Positions 47,601 through 62,248 of a stretch of 64,000 nucleotides of DNA are shown one piece after another; position 1 is the stretch's first letter; the number at the start of each line of letters is the position of its first letter. The translations under genes were made by a program, and so were the position numbers. Source of the stretch: Gymnogyps californianus (lineage: Eukaryota > Chordata > Aves > Accipitriformes > Cathartidae). The notes beneath the pieces were generated by a model that did no database searches, was not told where the DNA came from, and saw only the letters and a program-made list of their open reading frames with translations. The DNA is taken from positions 6,283,792 to 6,347,791 of the forward strand of contig NC_059487.1 of NCBI RefSeq assembly GCF_018139145.2. The letters run 5' to 3'.

Positions 47601-50600
47601 AGACTCCTGGGATACTGACATTATTCTCTTAGAGAAACGCCAGAAGGAAAATCAGAAAAGAAGGACAAGGACAGAGCATCTCATGACAGACGGTTACTCA
47701 GGGTAAAGTCTCAGCGCTGAACAGCTGCAATTAGAGCTGGTTTTAGCCATGGGCTCAGTCCCATTCCTCTCCTCACTTCTCCTCAGCAATTCTTCTGTTG
47801 TAAGAAGTCTGTCTGTCTTTGTAAAAGCTATCTATTTTTGTCCACAGTGATCAAATAGCTAAGACAAACTTTTAAAGGAAGGAATCTCATTTCAAATGTA
47901 AAGACTGATATAAAATACTTGTTCTAAGGTTGGTCAAACACATCTATCAACAGGGATAGGCAGCAGTGCAGCGAAACTGTTCAAGCAAGGTTGTATGTGC
48001 AGAAAGCTAATTTTTAACCATTCGATTAACAGTTGTATTTTTACTCAAGGTTTTGAGAACGATCTTAACTCTGTAAAAATGCCCAACTGAAGACAAACGT
48101 CAGAGGTGCAAGTATTCACCTGAAAGCCTCTCACCCACGGCCATGCATGCTGTTCGTTGTTCTTCAGGCTGCAGAGACCACTGACAGCAACATCTTGTTT
48201 TAATATGCTGATGATTTCTACTATATAATTCAGAAGGACAGGTATAATTACGTCCTTCAGAAGGACATAACCTACAGCCTTTCCATGCATACGCAGTAAT
48301 GATGGACAAATCAGGGACAAATTATTTGATATACAATTTCTTCCTCAAGAAGATTTGTAAGCTATTCATGACATCCCTTTGCCAGCATTTCAGACAGGCT
48401 TGTGGATAACTACTCTGCTGAACAATGTTCTCCTCAGCAAACTGCTTCTGAGTTGCCATCCTTTCAAATCAGCATTTTAAAAATAGGGGGAAAAAAAAAT
48501 ACCACTTGCATTTGTTACAGTCAGGTAAAGTGTGACTGCAACATGATATTCTACTGAATGTAAATGAATCTAAGCAGCAAAAGGAGAATAAATAAAGGCT
48601 CTCTGCAGACATGTTAGACATAGCCACAGGTTCGATATTCAAGGGCACCATGGTCTGAAATTTATACCTATGCAGTCTGTCCTGAGCAAGAAGCAGTCTA
48701 AAAACCTGCCACAGTATTTTTAAAGAGACCATGCCAGATTTGTGTTTCACACAAGATCTACTGTAAAACACAAAGCCTAGAGAATTAGCTCAGCCCCTTC
48801 CCTGTCCCCAAGGAAACCAAACAAAAACCCCAAACAGTGAAAACTTTTTGAATTAGAAGCTGATGCAAATGATTTATCACAGTTTTCTTGGCACCCATAG
48901 TCCATACACTGAAGAGCACCCGTGCCTGGTTTTCCTACAGCAGGGTCTGTAGCTTGACCGGTTTGGGACCTAGCATACTCCTCTGGTCCCTCAATGGCCC
49001 TTCAGCAGCACAAGGTCACCACTGACTCGGACCAGTCTGCACTACTGACATAAATACGATGTCATCCAGTAATCCCCGAGTCACTTCAGCTATCATTCTT
49101 ATCTGCTCCTCTACCAAAACCACTGTCAGCAAAATCCTCTTGCTGCATGAATTACGAGCATCAAACAGAAACGAGCTGTTTCCCAGCAGCTTTCACACAT
49201 TTCTCCCCCAACAAAGAGTTTCGGCAGAGCACTAACTCACCGGCTGCGCAGGAATCAAAAATATTATCTTGGAGCAAATGAAAAACATGTTTCTCCTGCA
49301 ACTTTTTTTTTTACTTGCTGACACTGAATCTGATCCCTAGATTTAGCGCAAAGCCTTTTCTTTGCATCTTTGCATTTCATGCTATCTGGGCTTTGTTTTT
49401 AAATACTGTCTTAGAAGTTCTGAAGCTTGTGCCAAACATGAACCCTCCATCTCCAGGGAGGGGATGCAGTTGTTCTACCATCATCTTTTAAACATGCAGA
49501 CATACCCTGACTTCTGGAACAAAATAGGAATATATATGACATTGGTGAGATGGGGTTATTTTCCTCACGGTGAAAGTATTTGAACAGTTTTGCAGAAGGA
49601 GGGTATTTTAAAGTCTTAATACTACAGCAAATCCTACAAATAAAATTAGGAAGTTGTTCTCTCCTTCCTTAGCCCTCTAGTCATACCCCTCTACCATAAT
49701 TTCTGCGAGTCTGAACACTTGTCTTCCACGTGCTCACACAGAGTATTTTCTGAATATCCTCCCACCTTTACCACCAATAGCCTGTGGCTTTTTAGAAAGT
49801 AAACACCCAGCTGCACCCATCGGTCTGCCTTTCACCCAAATACTCCAGGTGGCATTTACTGCTCAACATAACTTGATGTCAAACTTTTAAGTCTTAAATA
49901 GCCTTTAGAAAAACTGGCTTTCGCAATTATCACTTCAGAAGGGGCAGTGGGAGTTTGAAGACTAAAATACAGAAGTAATAAAATTGCAGCTTCCCACGCT
50001 ATACAGGGAAATAAAGTCTTAGTGGAAGATATATGAGCTAGATGGAAACTAAAGAAAAAACAAATTAATTGTCTATTTAGCATACCTTTTATTATCTTCC
50101 TTTTCTGCCTAGTTTTATGCTGCAATCTAACAGTTCTCGACTGCATGCCCAGTGATCAAAGCCCCCCAAAGAAACTCAAGACATCTTGAATCGTATCAGT
50201 AGGGTGCACAACTCTTCATTTACTTGTGTGTATTTAGACAGACAAAATCTAAACATGGCTTGAGAACGGTTTTTATCCAAACCAAGTTATCCAAGCTACG
50301 CTAAACATTAAATGCTAAATAGGAATTTGCTGCTAGAGATAATGAAAAATATTACCACTGTAATATAGTAGCAACAGGCTACTTTGGAAAAGCCAAACCA
50401 AACCAAAACAACCAACTGGGACTACAACTGTATGGAAGCACATCTGAGCCCCTCACAGGAGGCTATTGATTGTCACACTCGACATCAGAAGCGGCTACGT
50501 ACCAGAGGTAAACAGAAAAGAATTCCTGCAAATAGTCTATTAAATGTTCAGATGTCCTTTGGGAAGGGAGGCTCTTCATGGAAGAGATTAATTAAACTCT

Positions 50601-53539
50601 TGCCTCACTTGACCTTGGCTATCAGCAATGCTATCAAGATGCTTCCCTTCCAATAGAACCAAGGGCACACTCGTACTTCCTCTCCAGGATCCTGCAGATC
50701 AGTTTGATGCGTATCCACCTCAACTTCTGAACTTTTCTTCTATCACCTCCTCAAGCAGAGTTTTATTTTTGGGAGGCGATCACCCATGGGGTACTACTTG
50801 CTGCGACTATTTGTAGCAACCACCTCGGAGTGTAATTCAGCCTGCAGCATGCGAGAGTGCATGGGTGCTACAGAAGACCACGAGCTAGGGAGAGGTGTCA
50901 GATCTCAAGGATTCATGAATGTGAGCTCTGACAAGTGTTAAGAATGAGATTATTCTGGAATTAGCCTTCTGTAACTTGAAAGACTGGTTAAACACGGTAT
51001 CAATTAAATGCTCGTATCAAATATACTCTGAGGGAACAGATTACTGAATAGTACTACGCACTTTTTTTAAACCAGCAAAAAAAGCATTCAATTTCTCTGG
51101 CCAAAATTAAATGTAGAGGGTGATTTCTCATGCTAAGCAGTGCTCCAGACTTTAGGTCCTGAAAATGGTGATATAAATTGGTGTTGGAATAGCATGCCAT
51201 TTTTTTCCTTAGCATTTTTCCTGAAATGCTGGCTCAATACCATTTGGCATACTTTCAATCACTGATCTAAAAATTAAGTGCCTTGTTCTCATTTATGTTT
51301 CTAGCATAAGGAGGCCTCAATGTAATGTATGAGCAGGCATTAACTATTTATTCACTCTAAGTTGTCCAATGCAAGGGACACAAGAATCTAAGAATCTACA
51401 GGCACTTACCTCCTGCTTCTCATCATGATTGTCAGGTCCCTACAACTTCACAAATCTGTCAAGCAGCCATGCTACAGAGAGGCTACAGTAAATCAGAACA
51501 CACCCCAGTGCCTACACAAACATTAATTATCTTGATTTCCCCCCCTTTTAGCATTAGCATGTCAGTGACGTTTCTCACTGTTATGAAAGCAGTGGATGAA
51601 ATGCACTCACTGTGGGATTTCATGCAAGATTAAAAATACAGATATTAATCTTTCAAAGGATTTGAAAAATAAGTCTCAGCAGCACAGGCTTCTGCTTTTA
51701 ATGCATCTTAATTATTTAGGCAATGTGCTAGCAAAACACATCATGGGCTGCAGCATCCAGCACAAGTCAAAACAGCACTGCGGCTAGAACTTCCCAAAGA
51801 AAGTGAACAGGATCTGTGGTCAGTGTACATCTGGAGACAGTTGTTTCAGGCCACCTCATCTGGACAGCAGATGACTTCCCAGAAAGAAGTAACACTCTAC
51901 TTTCAACTAGATCATCATATGCTCTAGAGGCCAAGTCAACTTAAGTCAGTGCAAGTCAAGCAGCTGAAACAGTTAAAGGAGTTTGTACTCACAACATCAC
52001 TTTTTGTGGAGGAAAGACAGACACTAACACCCACTCAGCATCTGATCCCTAGCTGAACTGGAAAGAAGTATTTTAATAGAGAGTTGTACCAGACAGAGGA
52101 AACCCAGGCCTTCCCAGATGACGTGTTTCGGCTAGCTCTTACTTTCACAAATGTGGAGTTTTATGGCTACTGAAAGTGAAACATCTTACTGCTACAATGC
52201 CAGTAAGGATCCTAGCTATTTTCTATGTAGCTCTGCTTATTTGATTAAAATAAAGGTGCATGATACCAGACCATTGTATCTGTACTATTCCTACCGAATT
52301 ACTGGAAGGCCATGTGTGCCATTCTCCTTCCTGCCCTGCTCCCTGCCAGACACACTGTGAAGATCACATCCAAACTGGAAACTTCTCTCTGTCCTGCATC
52401 TGCAGTAAGAACTACTGCCAAGACCTCTCTTTTCAGCTTAGCCTCTTGCTACTTAACAAGGCTTCTTCTCAAGCTGCCACACGATCGTGGCCTGACGGGC
52501 TTCTCGGGAAGCTGCCCCTCCACGCGAGGCACTGCTGGTCGCAGCACCAGTACCACTTCACTGACAGAGTCTCACTCCCCAGTGGCTGCCGAGGCCACTG
52601 CTCTTCTCTAGCATGAACTGCCATAGTTTTATTACTCAACTATCTCTTATTTCAGGCTGTATTTACACCCATAACATTTGATCCTGCTGATTCAGCAAGG
52701 ACTTTCCTCAAGCGTACTTTCAGTAGCTAATTCCTGTGACCGCTATGGAAGAGACATACACACATCCTTTAGACACACAACTGCTCCTTCACCAGCTAAG
52801 AGGCATCTTTGCTTTGCTTTCTCACCCTCCCCACAGTTTGGAAGTTTCCCCCATTTCTGGAAAGCCTGTAAGAGCCAGGGAGGAGCTTTGCTGTTGGCAA
52901 GATGTCAGAAAATTCCCAATACCGAAACCGATTTCAGAGGATTATAGCAAACATCCAGACCTCCCTGGCTACCCAGACATAACTACGCAGCAATTATGCA
53001 GAGTGGTTACCCACAGAGCAGAGAAGATTGCACAACTGTGGGAACACCGTAGCCTGCATCAATAATGCTGGCATCTCTGAGTTGCACTTTATTAATCCTT
53101 ACTGTAATCCTTAAAAGGCTCCAGAAAGTTTTGGTGTTATGGCCAGCACAACCATATAACCTCTGCATACTGTTATTACCCTTAGCATCATACAGAAGTT
53201 ATATTATGGAAGAAAACCCATCCAAAGCTCTACTCATTGATATGAGTGGTCATAAAAAAAAGAAGTTTTTTTTAAAAAGAGCAATGCATTTTAATTTTCT
53301 AAGCTCCAAGATTAAATTTCCTTTTTTAGCTTTAGTATCAATTATGAGTATGAATAACCTTATTCAATTCCAAAATCATCCCAAGTACTGTACACACTTA
53401 ATCTAAATAAAGGAAATGACAAATTGTGTCAGTATTACTCTGCAGCACTGAACTTCAAGAAGTCCAAACCTTAAAATCCTTTAGGGACTTAGAAAGTGGC
53501 TGACTAATCCTGTAACCACAAAGACAAGTTATCTCACTG

Positions 53540-53563
53540 TTTTTTTTTTTTTTTTTTTTTTTT
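53540..53563. repeat. T24 homopolymer
   Basis: Twenty-four T residues in the STK4 intron, followed within 60 bases by an A14-G11 run. Length is uncertain in any assembly. Confidence 0.9.
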
Positions 53564-53621
53564 CTCCCCAGGAACTGAATTAGAAACCAAGGTAAAAGGT
53601 GAGCCTGTCTGACCAAAAATT

Positions 53622-53658
53622 AAAAAAAAAAAAAAGGGGGGGGGGGTGTGGTGTGTGT
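53622..53658. repeat. A14-G11 homopolymer pair followed by GT repeat
   Basis: A run of 14 A (53622-53635) abuts a run of 11 G (53636-53646), followed by TGTGGTGTGTGTG. This is an unusual strand-asymmetric purine tract. Confidence 0.85.
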
Positions 53659-54108
53659 GACGCAAAAAAGGAGCATCACTTGCTTATAAAAAACACTTGC
53701 TTGCCAGAGATTTGATTAAGGAAAAACACAGCAGAGGGTTTTTTCCTTCTCTAAGTGATTATGCTTTAATTTTCTTAAGTAAGAGTACCAAAATACCTCT
53801 GGACATGCTAAAATAAATCATGTCATTGGGCTTTGATGATCTGGCTAGCTGCACAACTCAACTGTAAAGTACACAGCTGACCAACACAGGGGTTTTTTTT
53901 TGCCTTTTTTAAGAAAAGCAATCTGTCAGAAAATGCTGATTCCTTTAAACCAAATAAAATTTTCTACAAATCTGAGAAGTTTAACTAAATCCTGCTAGGA
54001 AGGGGATGTGGGTCTGTAATGGAGCTTCCTTCCAATCCAACATACCCTTTCCTCCTCTCTCCCTTGCTCCTAAGGGCTCTACTCGCTTAAGGATTAACAA
54101 CCAATTTA

Positions 54109-54137
54109 TTTATTCAGGATCACTTATCCTGAATAAA
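54109..54137. repeat. Perfect 12-bp inverted repeat, 5-nt loop
   Basis: TTTATTCAGGAT (54109-54120) and ATCCTGAATAAA (54126-54137) are exact reverse complements around CACTT. A transcript of either strand can form a hairpin. The right arm is AATAAA-containing on both strands. Confidence 0.9.
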
Positions 54138-57100
54138 GCAGAACTCCTGAAGAAGTAGAAGTAAGAATACCTGAAGTAAGAGCGATTCCTTCATACAATA
54201 TTGCTCAGTGTACTATTACCATGAAACACAAATGTAACTGAAGTGGTAACCAATTAGTTAACACTAAATCAGTATGTGAATACAGTCTTCATTAATAATG
54301 TGGAGTGAGAAGTTTGTAACTGGTATATTAGCATCATTAACTTATCTGAAGACTTCATGCACTTAAATCTGCAATGCACAATGAAGGCTTAAGACACATG
54401 GTTTCAGCTTCAAAGGCTTAGGACTATATCATCCATGGTAAGTAGCCATTATAGTTTTAAACAGCTTTGGCCTATCTATCTTAACACTTAAGAGTATTAA
54501 CTTTTATTCAACAAGTGGTTTTAATTTCAGTTTTAGTCTCCCGATTTATTTCTGACTCCAGAAGAGCTGCTGAAGGGGGGTTGTTTCCAGGAAGACCACA
54601 CCAGTTCCCTACCTCGCGTACCCAAAAGTGAGGCTCATCGCAAACCCCGGTCCAATGCTGCTCTGCCTCTCCTCCTTCACCAAGGGAAAGGAAGCAATAG
54701 CCACAATTGAAGGCAAGGAAGACAGGAGAGAGAATTAAAAGCTTTCTGAGGAAAGACTGAATTACAGAGATTTCCAGGGTGTTTTGAAAAAATGAATAGC
54801 TGCATGACCATGGGAGAGGCTGTTGTCTTTAAAACCAGGGGCATATGTTTAATATCTCAGAGACAAATTTTTTTTGGACAGTCCCCCAGTGAACTGTCTC
54901 CATAAAATCCATGTCGCATGAACCTGCATGCCTCGCCATGCAAAGTTTTCTCAAGTGTTCACTATTACTTGGGCATCTATTTATAATGATCCTGCATGAT
55001 GGCAAGACACAAAACAAAAAGGAATTAAACACTTAATTTCTGAATAACATTCCTTTCAGACTATATCAGTCTTTATGCATTAAGCTACTCTTTCTCCCTC
55101 TTTCCTGAAGGTCAAAGCTTGGGTTCTGAAGCTATCTGGTCACTGAGGTGACTGAAATAAGAGCTAAGGTAAACCTCCCAGGCTACTCTGGCCATTGGAA
55201 GCAGCCACAGCCAACTGCAAACTCCATTACCTTCTCTGTATGAGCAAGACCTCAAACATGCCTCACACATGATGAAACCCCCCCTGCAAAGTCTCCTGGT
55301 GAGGTAAGCAGGGAGACACCCAGTATTTACACACACCACATAACACTCGCAATAAGCAACATCTAGATTTTTCTGTAGGTTTTATAGTAATACAAGAAGA
55401 GAGTGCACAAAGGCAAATGCACCAGGTCCAGAAGTCAGAGCTGAGATAACTTTGCTCCTCCACAGTACATCATTTCAGGCACCTGTCTGGATAAGACCCG
55501 GCCCATTGGAAAGTATTCACAGAGGCTTGATGGAGACTTTATCCCCAGGCTTTTCCCTTATGGTCCAGAGACTCTATCCTCCAAGAGGCAATCCAGAGCA
55601 GCTATATTAGGCTCCTGATGCAAAGAGTCCCCAAAAGGAGCCCTTTTTGCTACAGATGAGAAAAACCTGGACAAGCTTGTCTTTTTAAGCTACATTACCC
55701 TTTACAAACATTTGTACTGACAGATGAGTTGCAAGAAGATTTTAGAAGCATTTCAAATAGATCTCGTTTGAGCAGCAGTGTTCTTTCTTTAAGGGAGATG
55801 CTGTGCCAAGAACACACCCAGCCTTGAAAACAGATCTCAAGGCATAACAAGGATCAAACAGGTTTTCTAAAGAATTCAGTATGCTCAGAGATTTTTCCAG
55901 CGTCACACCTTCAATTATTAATTCCTCTTCCCTTTCTCCCAAAGCAGAAATGCACATTGCAGCCTGACCTTAAACATACAGCAGTAGTGGAACAAATCCC
56001 ATGATCAAAGACCCTGGATGAAGTTCTCTTAGTTACTTAGTTCATCCACAAAGCTTTCAGTCCATGTCTCAGCTGATTAAACGCTACAGTAGGAAACGGG
56101 CCTCCAAGATAGTCTAGGATGTTGAATTTACAAGTCTGAATACTCTCACATGAAGCTGATTTCAGGTTGCATTATTTCAGTCTCCATTAAGGGCTATGAC
56201 CTAAGCAATTCAACACAAACAACAGCAACTCATTTTACTTCCCACTCACCGCAAGTTTCATTTAAAAGCCTTATGTCACAGAAGGCCTGCTATATACAAA
56301 AATATAGCAAAAATGAAATTTTGACAGCAAGTTGTGGCAGTAAGTGCTTTGCAATCAATGTCAGTATGCACCAAAGTGAAAGCAGGTGGTGAACGATGAC
56401 CCTGTTACCAAACGGAAGACAGCAGAAATCTATTCTCTTCCACAGCAGATATAAGTCAAGCCACTGAACTATCTTTTTCAATTTCAAACATTGCTAACAA
56501 ATTTTAAAACCAAATGTGGTATCTTCTGGGTTTTTTTTTTTTTTGTTATTATAAAGGGAATTTAGAAAGGTTTATAAAATCTACATACATAGAGCTTGCT
56601 GTAAATCACATCGGTGGTTTGAAGCAGCCATGAATTCCATGAGGTTTGCAGTAAGGTTCAGAGTGTCTTCCTCATGCAAATATTACAGAAGATTCAAGAC
56701 CACTTAACAAACAATAAAAGAGATAAGCAAGCTGTTCCTGGGCTTATTTTTAAAATGACTGTATGTTTGATTACAAGGTGACAAAATGAACCATTTTTCT
56801 GTAATAAAGATGTCACAAGTTAAAAGTATTTGCTGGGAAGAACATACTAAATATGCTGAAAAGGTAATGCTTAAAAGAAACACAAACAATTAGCAGAGCT
56901 TTAAAAATTCTTGGCAGATGGCTGAAGGGAAAAAAAAGGAAATCCATTTAAGGGACATCAATGTTATGAATCAAGGCAGGTGACATTTAAAACCAATGAA
57001 TAAACCATCACAAAACCCTGTCTCTTTTTATAAGTCATACTTCACAGTGGAAATTACATCTAGGTACTACACTTTGCTTCAAGATCTTCCTCAATTAGCA

Positions 57101-60100
57101 GGAGATCTCATGGGGCTACAATTTCAGGTTTGGAAATTAATAATTGTCTAATCTGGACTGCCTTCTGTTGTCAGAAAAAAATATTCTTTTTATTAGAGTC
57201 CGGTCATCTGTCCGTGTCGTCATCCCCCTCCGCCCGCCCCCCTTATGGTCTTAATGCTCTCCCACTGAAAGAAAGCTTTATTTTAGATCCAGCACAGCAC
57301 AAACAAGTATCTCAAGTTCACTTGTTTCCCAGCTAGGAATCTGCCCTAGTTCCAGAGGACCTAGACAGGGATATCTATCAGCCATCCCAGATCTGACTCA
57401 AACTGATGAATGTCCTAGCAAATAAGTTCACTTTACGATCAAAGTAAGACTATTGGAAGAAATCAGTGCCTGAGAAGTAATTTTTATTCCAGCCACTGCT
57501 GGGAAAAAGGAGAGTTCATGACAGATGAAGGGAAGAAACTTTTGGACGGAGAAATCCCTGAAGATTCACTCAAAGTGTTTGGTTTAGTCTTGGAAAAAAT
57601 GTTATTGAAAAAAGTTCTACTTTAACCAAACTTTCTTTTTTCTTCTATGCAAAACTCTACATATTCAAATGACTTTTTGGAACAATCAATCTTCATTCAT
57701 CACACAAGGGTCAGAGAAACTTGCTCTCTTAGAAAAGAAAGGCTGTATTGCAAGTTTCATAATAATTCAATAAAAGTCTCAAGATTATTTGATTTTCAAA
57801 TAATCCCATTTAAATGATCTGCAAATGTGCACACACTAATAAAGCTTTTTTTGCTCCTGTCCAAGTAGATAGACTTCAGAAAGGCTATCTTAGTAACCAG
57901 CTCGGATTATTCACTTGAGTAATTTGGATGGGAGAAAGGAGGAACAGAAAGATTAGTGTAGAGGCCTCCATCTGACACCTTTACCAAGCTGCTTAAAAGA
58001 CAGAAGTAAAAAGAAGATAAAGCTCAGAGGATCACAGCAGAGTCAGGAAACACTATAAAATGATAAACTGTAAAAAGTCACACTACAGCAGCTTACCCAT
58101 ATAACGCAAGCACTTTTCTTCTAGCATCTGCCTTATCCATGTACCCTCAGCATGCCTTCTTCCTACTGCTAGAAAAGACCCAAAGACCACTTCCAGCAAA
58201 ATGAGAGCCAATTATTTAGCCTGCCATTATTTTGGAAGCCTGCAACTGTACAGCAAATACTCCCAAGTTTTTAGTCGATTGAACTTTTAGAAGGACAAAA
58301 GGTAGTAAAGCTATAAAACATCAATATTAGATTGCTAATAAATGCTATCCAAATGAATGTTCAGAGAAACCGAAGACATTGAATGTTCCAGGTACTGGTA
58401 GACAACAAGCTGTTCACAAGACAAATGACACCTTCACGGACAGAATACAATAAATTAGAGACTCTGGTCATTGTAAAGCAGAATGTGTTTACGGTTATTG
58501 ATAAGCAATAAATCACCTGCCCTCTAACAGTTCCTCGCTATAAATCACTTCCAATGAAAGAAACAGATGGTTCCAGTACGCAGCCATTCTTCACCACAAT
58601 CTTGAGCTAGGAGAAGAAGTATACTGTGCTGAGTGACACCCATTTTTAACTGCAGTTGTTCTATAGTGGCGTAGGGGAAGCAGCAGGGTGATGCAAGAGA
58701 CCTAACACTGTGCACCGTGAGATACCAGCTGCAGCTTTTGCAGATTCACGCCAGGGCCGAGCAGCACACAGAGCTGCAACGTGCATCGGTCATTGCACTT
58801 CCCCGGTTTGGGCTCCAGCCTGCAGCGATCCGTTGTGGTTGGCATCCTTACCGCCTGGACCACACCTGATATGCACAAGCAGACGCTGATCTGCAGGCAT
58901 TGTCAGGCTGGTGTCTACCACCAGACTCAAAAATACAATATGATCCTAATGCGATTTGACTTGCTTTGAAAGAATTAAGCTTTCTATAAACTTTGCAGTA
59001 AGAACTTCCATCTCTTGCTATCACACCAATACCTAATTTGTCTAACTAGAAGGAAAAGGATTCACATTCATGATTTCACTGCAAACCAACAGCCATTTGT
59101 CCAACTGAACAAGCTGAAGACACCATTAGACTAACACACTTTCCTTCTCTGCTGGTAAAGATACCAGAAATGGTTTTACTTATTCATTTATTTTAAAATC
59201 TTTGTTTCCAATGTAATGTTTCAAACTACTAAGTAAAAGCATAGAAATGAGGATGTTAATAAAAACCAGTATATCCCAGATGAGAGCAGCATAATGAAAT
59301 ATTGTCTCAGTAAATAGAAAATTATATTTTCCTTACTACTTCAAGAAAAAGAATTACACCTCCACTCAGATAAGAGGAAGGCTTGCTTTCATTTATGTTA
59401 TAGTTGTAAAAAAAAAAAAAAAAAGGTCTAAGCAGTAGCTGTTAAAAGCTCTGGCTAGAAGCTGCTTGCAGACAGACACAAAAAATATCACGGTTTCCTA
59501 TCAAGTAAGTATAAATGGACATACAGTTATTCAAAGTTATTTAAAGGAGGCTGCAGTTGTGATATCAACTCTTGCAGTGCAGATAATTCAAGAACTCCAA
59601 AAGATGTGAATATACTTTTAGAAACTGGACTTTATTAAAATTTAAGTGTTTTCCTGATGTTTTGCTTCAACAGTTTGCCAGACTATTGCTTTGTCTCTCA
59701 TCTGAACAAATTGCAAGTGTGAAATATGTTTCTATTGCTCACTCCTTTGTCCACTGGCTTGGCAAACCATCCAACTCCTACAGCTTCCTGCTCCAAGCAG
59801 CCCCTGGCAGGACTCTGTAAGGAAGAGGAACGCTGTCTGGAGCAAGAGCTTCTAGACAAAACCAAAGACCACAGCAAGCGGTCTATAGACACTTTTGAAG
59901 CAAAGATACCTCATTTCAAATTAGTGAATTTTAAGGAGCACAATCCACGGAGAAGTCAGGTATCGGCAGCAAACTGTGGACCAAGCACTTTGGAAGTGAC
60001 AGGCTAGACAACTGGTTACTGGAAAGAGATCTGTAGCTGTGGGATCAAACCCAGCCCTTCCTCCAACTCCTGTAACTCAGCAAAGTCCCTTCTCTGCCCA

Positions 60101-62220
60101 TCTCTGTCTAGCAGATGGTGAGGTGGAGACAAGAACTGTTGCTTGTACATGAGGGCTCTGACTGTGCAGCCCTGACAAAAGTGGCAGCTGATCAGCACCT
60201 TCATTCTTCCCCTCAATTACCGGCAATTAACACCTCCTGCTCGTCCTTCCTTCTCGTGCCCTGCAAAAATTTCAGAAGCAACAGTTCTCCTGCTTGCAGG
60301 ACAGTCTTCCCCAGCAGCAGAGAAACAGACGACACTGTGCACTGAAGAGTGATAAAGTCTGTTTTGGAACTGGAAATCACACCAATCTTTCCTGTCCAAA
60401 GAAATTCCCATCAGCAGCCAACGAGACACTTCTCAAAGTGAGCTAAAAAGATGAGCTAGTGCAGAGAATAGCACTCACAGCATGGAAACACAAGACCTGA
60501 AACACAGGTTCGCTCACGGCAGACTGAAGCGTGCTGAACCTGTGAACAAAGGCCATGACAACAGCCATCTTCTGCAGTCCTTCCACAGAAAGCTGAGAAC
60601 TTTGCCACGTCTACTCCTTCTACTTCTGCAAACCTTGACATTCTCAAGGATATACATTAATTTTATTTTTGTAAGGAAAAGAGTTTGGCTCCAAAGGTTT
60701 TTTTGCTTCTATGAGAGAACCTGTGAAGGCAGACTCTCTTCATTAAGCCAAGGAGTGAGAAGGAAAGACCCAAACTACGGGCTGTTGATGATTGTAGGAA
60801 TAGGAAAGGTCTGATTCACCAAGACTTAGCAGATGCAAGCAAATCAAGGTCTTCCCAAAGGAAGCAGGATACTTCTTAGGAAAGAGACATAAACCTTGTT
60901 TCTGAATGTCAGCTTCCTTCCCAAAGCTGCAGCAGCAGGATGGAGATTGCCAGTGCAGACGACGACTGCTGATGGTTGCAGCTCTCCACTGAGGTCCTGC
61001 AGATGAATGGCAATGCTTTCCTTCAAAAGCTCAGCCATCACCTGGTGTTCTTCCAGTGAAGCACAGATAGCAAGAGCAGATAAAGACAATGTAAAAGTGT
61101 CTGTAGCAATTAAGCTCTTGACAGGCTGCCTCACACAGGCCAAGAATGGTCAGCAGATACACAGGTGCTGGAATCAAAAAAGCCTTGGAGCAAACAGCTT
61201 CAAGCCCTTGTGTAATGCCTGCGGAAAGACTTGATGTCCTGCAGTACTCTTGCTCTAGTGTCTGTTAAAAGTTCAGGTCCTATTTGGCTCCACATCCAAA
61301 ATAAACCCCTAGGATACAGCAAAACCTAAACTTTACACTACAGGTATTAAAACAACAGCAGTTGCATCATGATGGCAAAATTCAACGTTGACAGGGGCAC
61401 TACTGCCACTCACTTTCGCCAGTGAAACCACACTCATGAAATAAAACGGAAAAGGTTTCAGTATTGTCATAGTTACCATAAGCCATGAATGGCTGGAACC
61501 TGCTAACTTGCTAACAAAACAGGCTTTCAATAACATGATTAGTGATATAATACACGACATTCATGACTGGATGATCCACAAATATGTGCTACAATAGATT
61601 TGGCAAGACTGAAGGCCTGTCAAGCAGGGCCAGAATAAAAAAAAGTGATCCCACTTTAGCCACAAGTGATATTAGAATAGTGACCTGCTCAAAGCAGTTA
61701 AAAGGCTTTTAAAATAGGAATAAGCAAAGGGTTTGTTGTGTCTAAGGGCAGGAAACACTGCACAATTGATTTTGCCGTATGTTACAGTACTGCTGAAAGA
61801 TTAAAGTGAAAAAATGTATGACTGTCTAAACAAATCTTCTAGCATTATTCATTTAAGTCTGTGCAACTGTATGTGACTAATGCTCACTGGCAAAATTAAA
61901 TTCAACTACAAAAATTTTGAGATCTGATTATGGCAATTAGGAATTCTACACACAACGCAGCCTGCCCATTAACAGCCTACCCCTGCAGCATTTTCATATT
62001 AGAGTTTGTTATATTCTTCCTAAAAGTAAGAATTTTTGCCCATAATTAGTATTTTTGTCCCCCATGTTAAATAAATCATAGTGTTCTTGAAAACATTTTT
62101 CATAATCAAGCAGGGCTTAAATCTTTAGAGATCCTTGTTCAAACATGAGTGGGGATAAACATTAACACCATCGGGCATTGACTAATCAGTTAATAATAAC
62201 TTCCACCTCAGAAATCCAAG

Positions 62221-62248
62221 GCTGGAAATACACTGCTGGAAATACACT
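62221..62248. repeat. Exact 14-bp tandem duplication
   Basis: GCTGGAAATACACT is repeated twice head to tail (62221-62234 and 62235-62248) with no mismatch, suggesting a recent slippage or duplication. Confidence 0.9.

Noticed and set aside
47640..47690. KENQKRRTRTEH peptide resembling the STK4 linker EKENQ
   Set aside because: It is on the plus strand, opposite to STK4, and the similarity is limited to a few charged residues with no exon boundaries.
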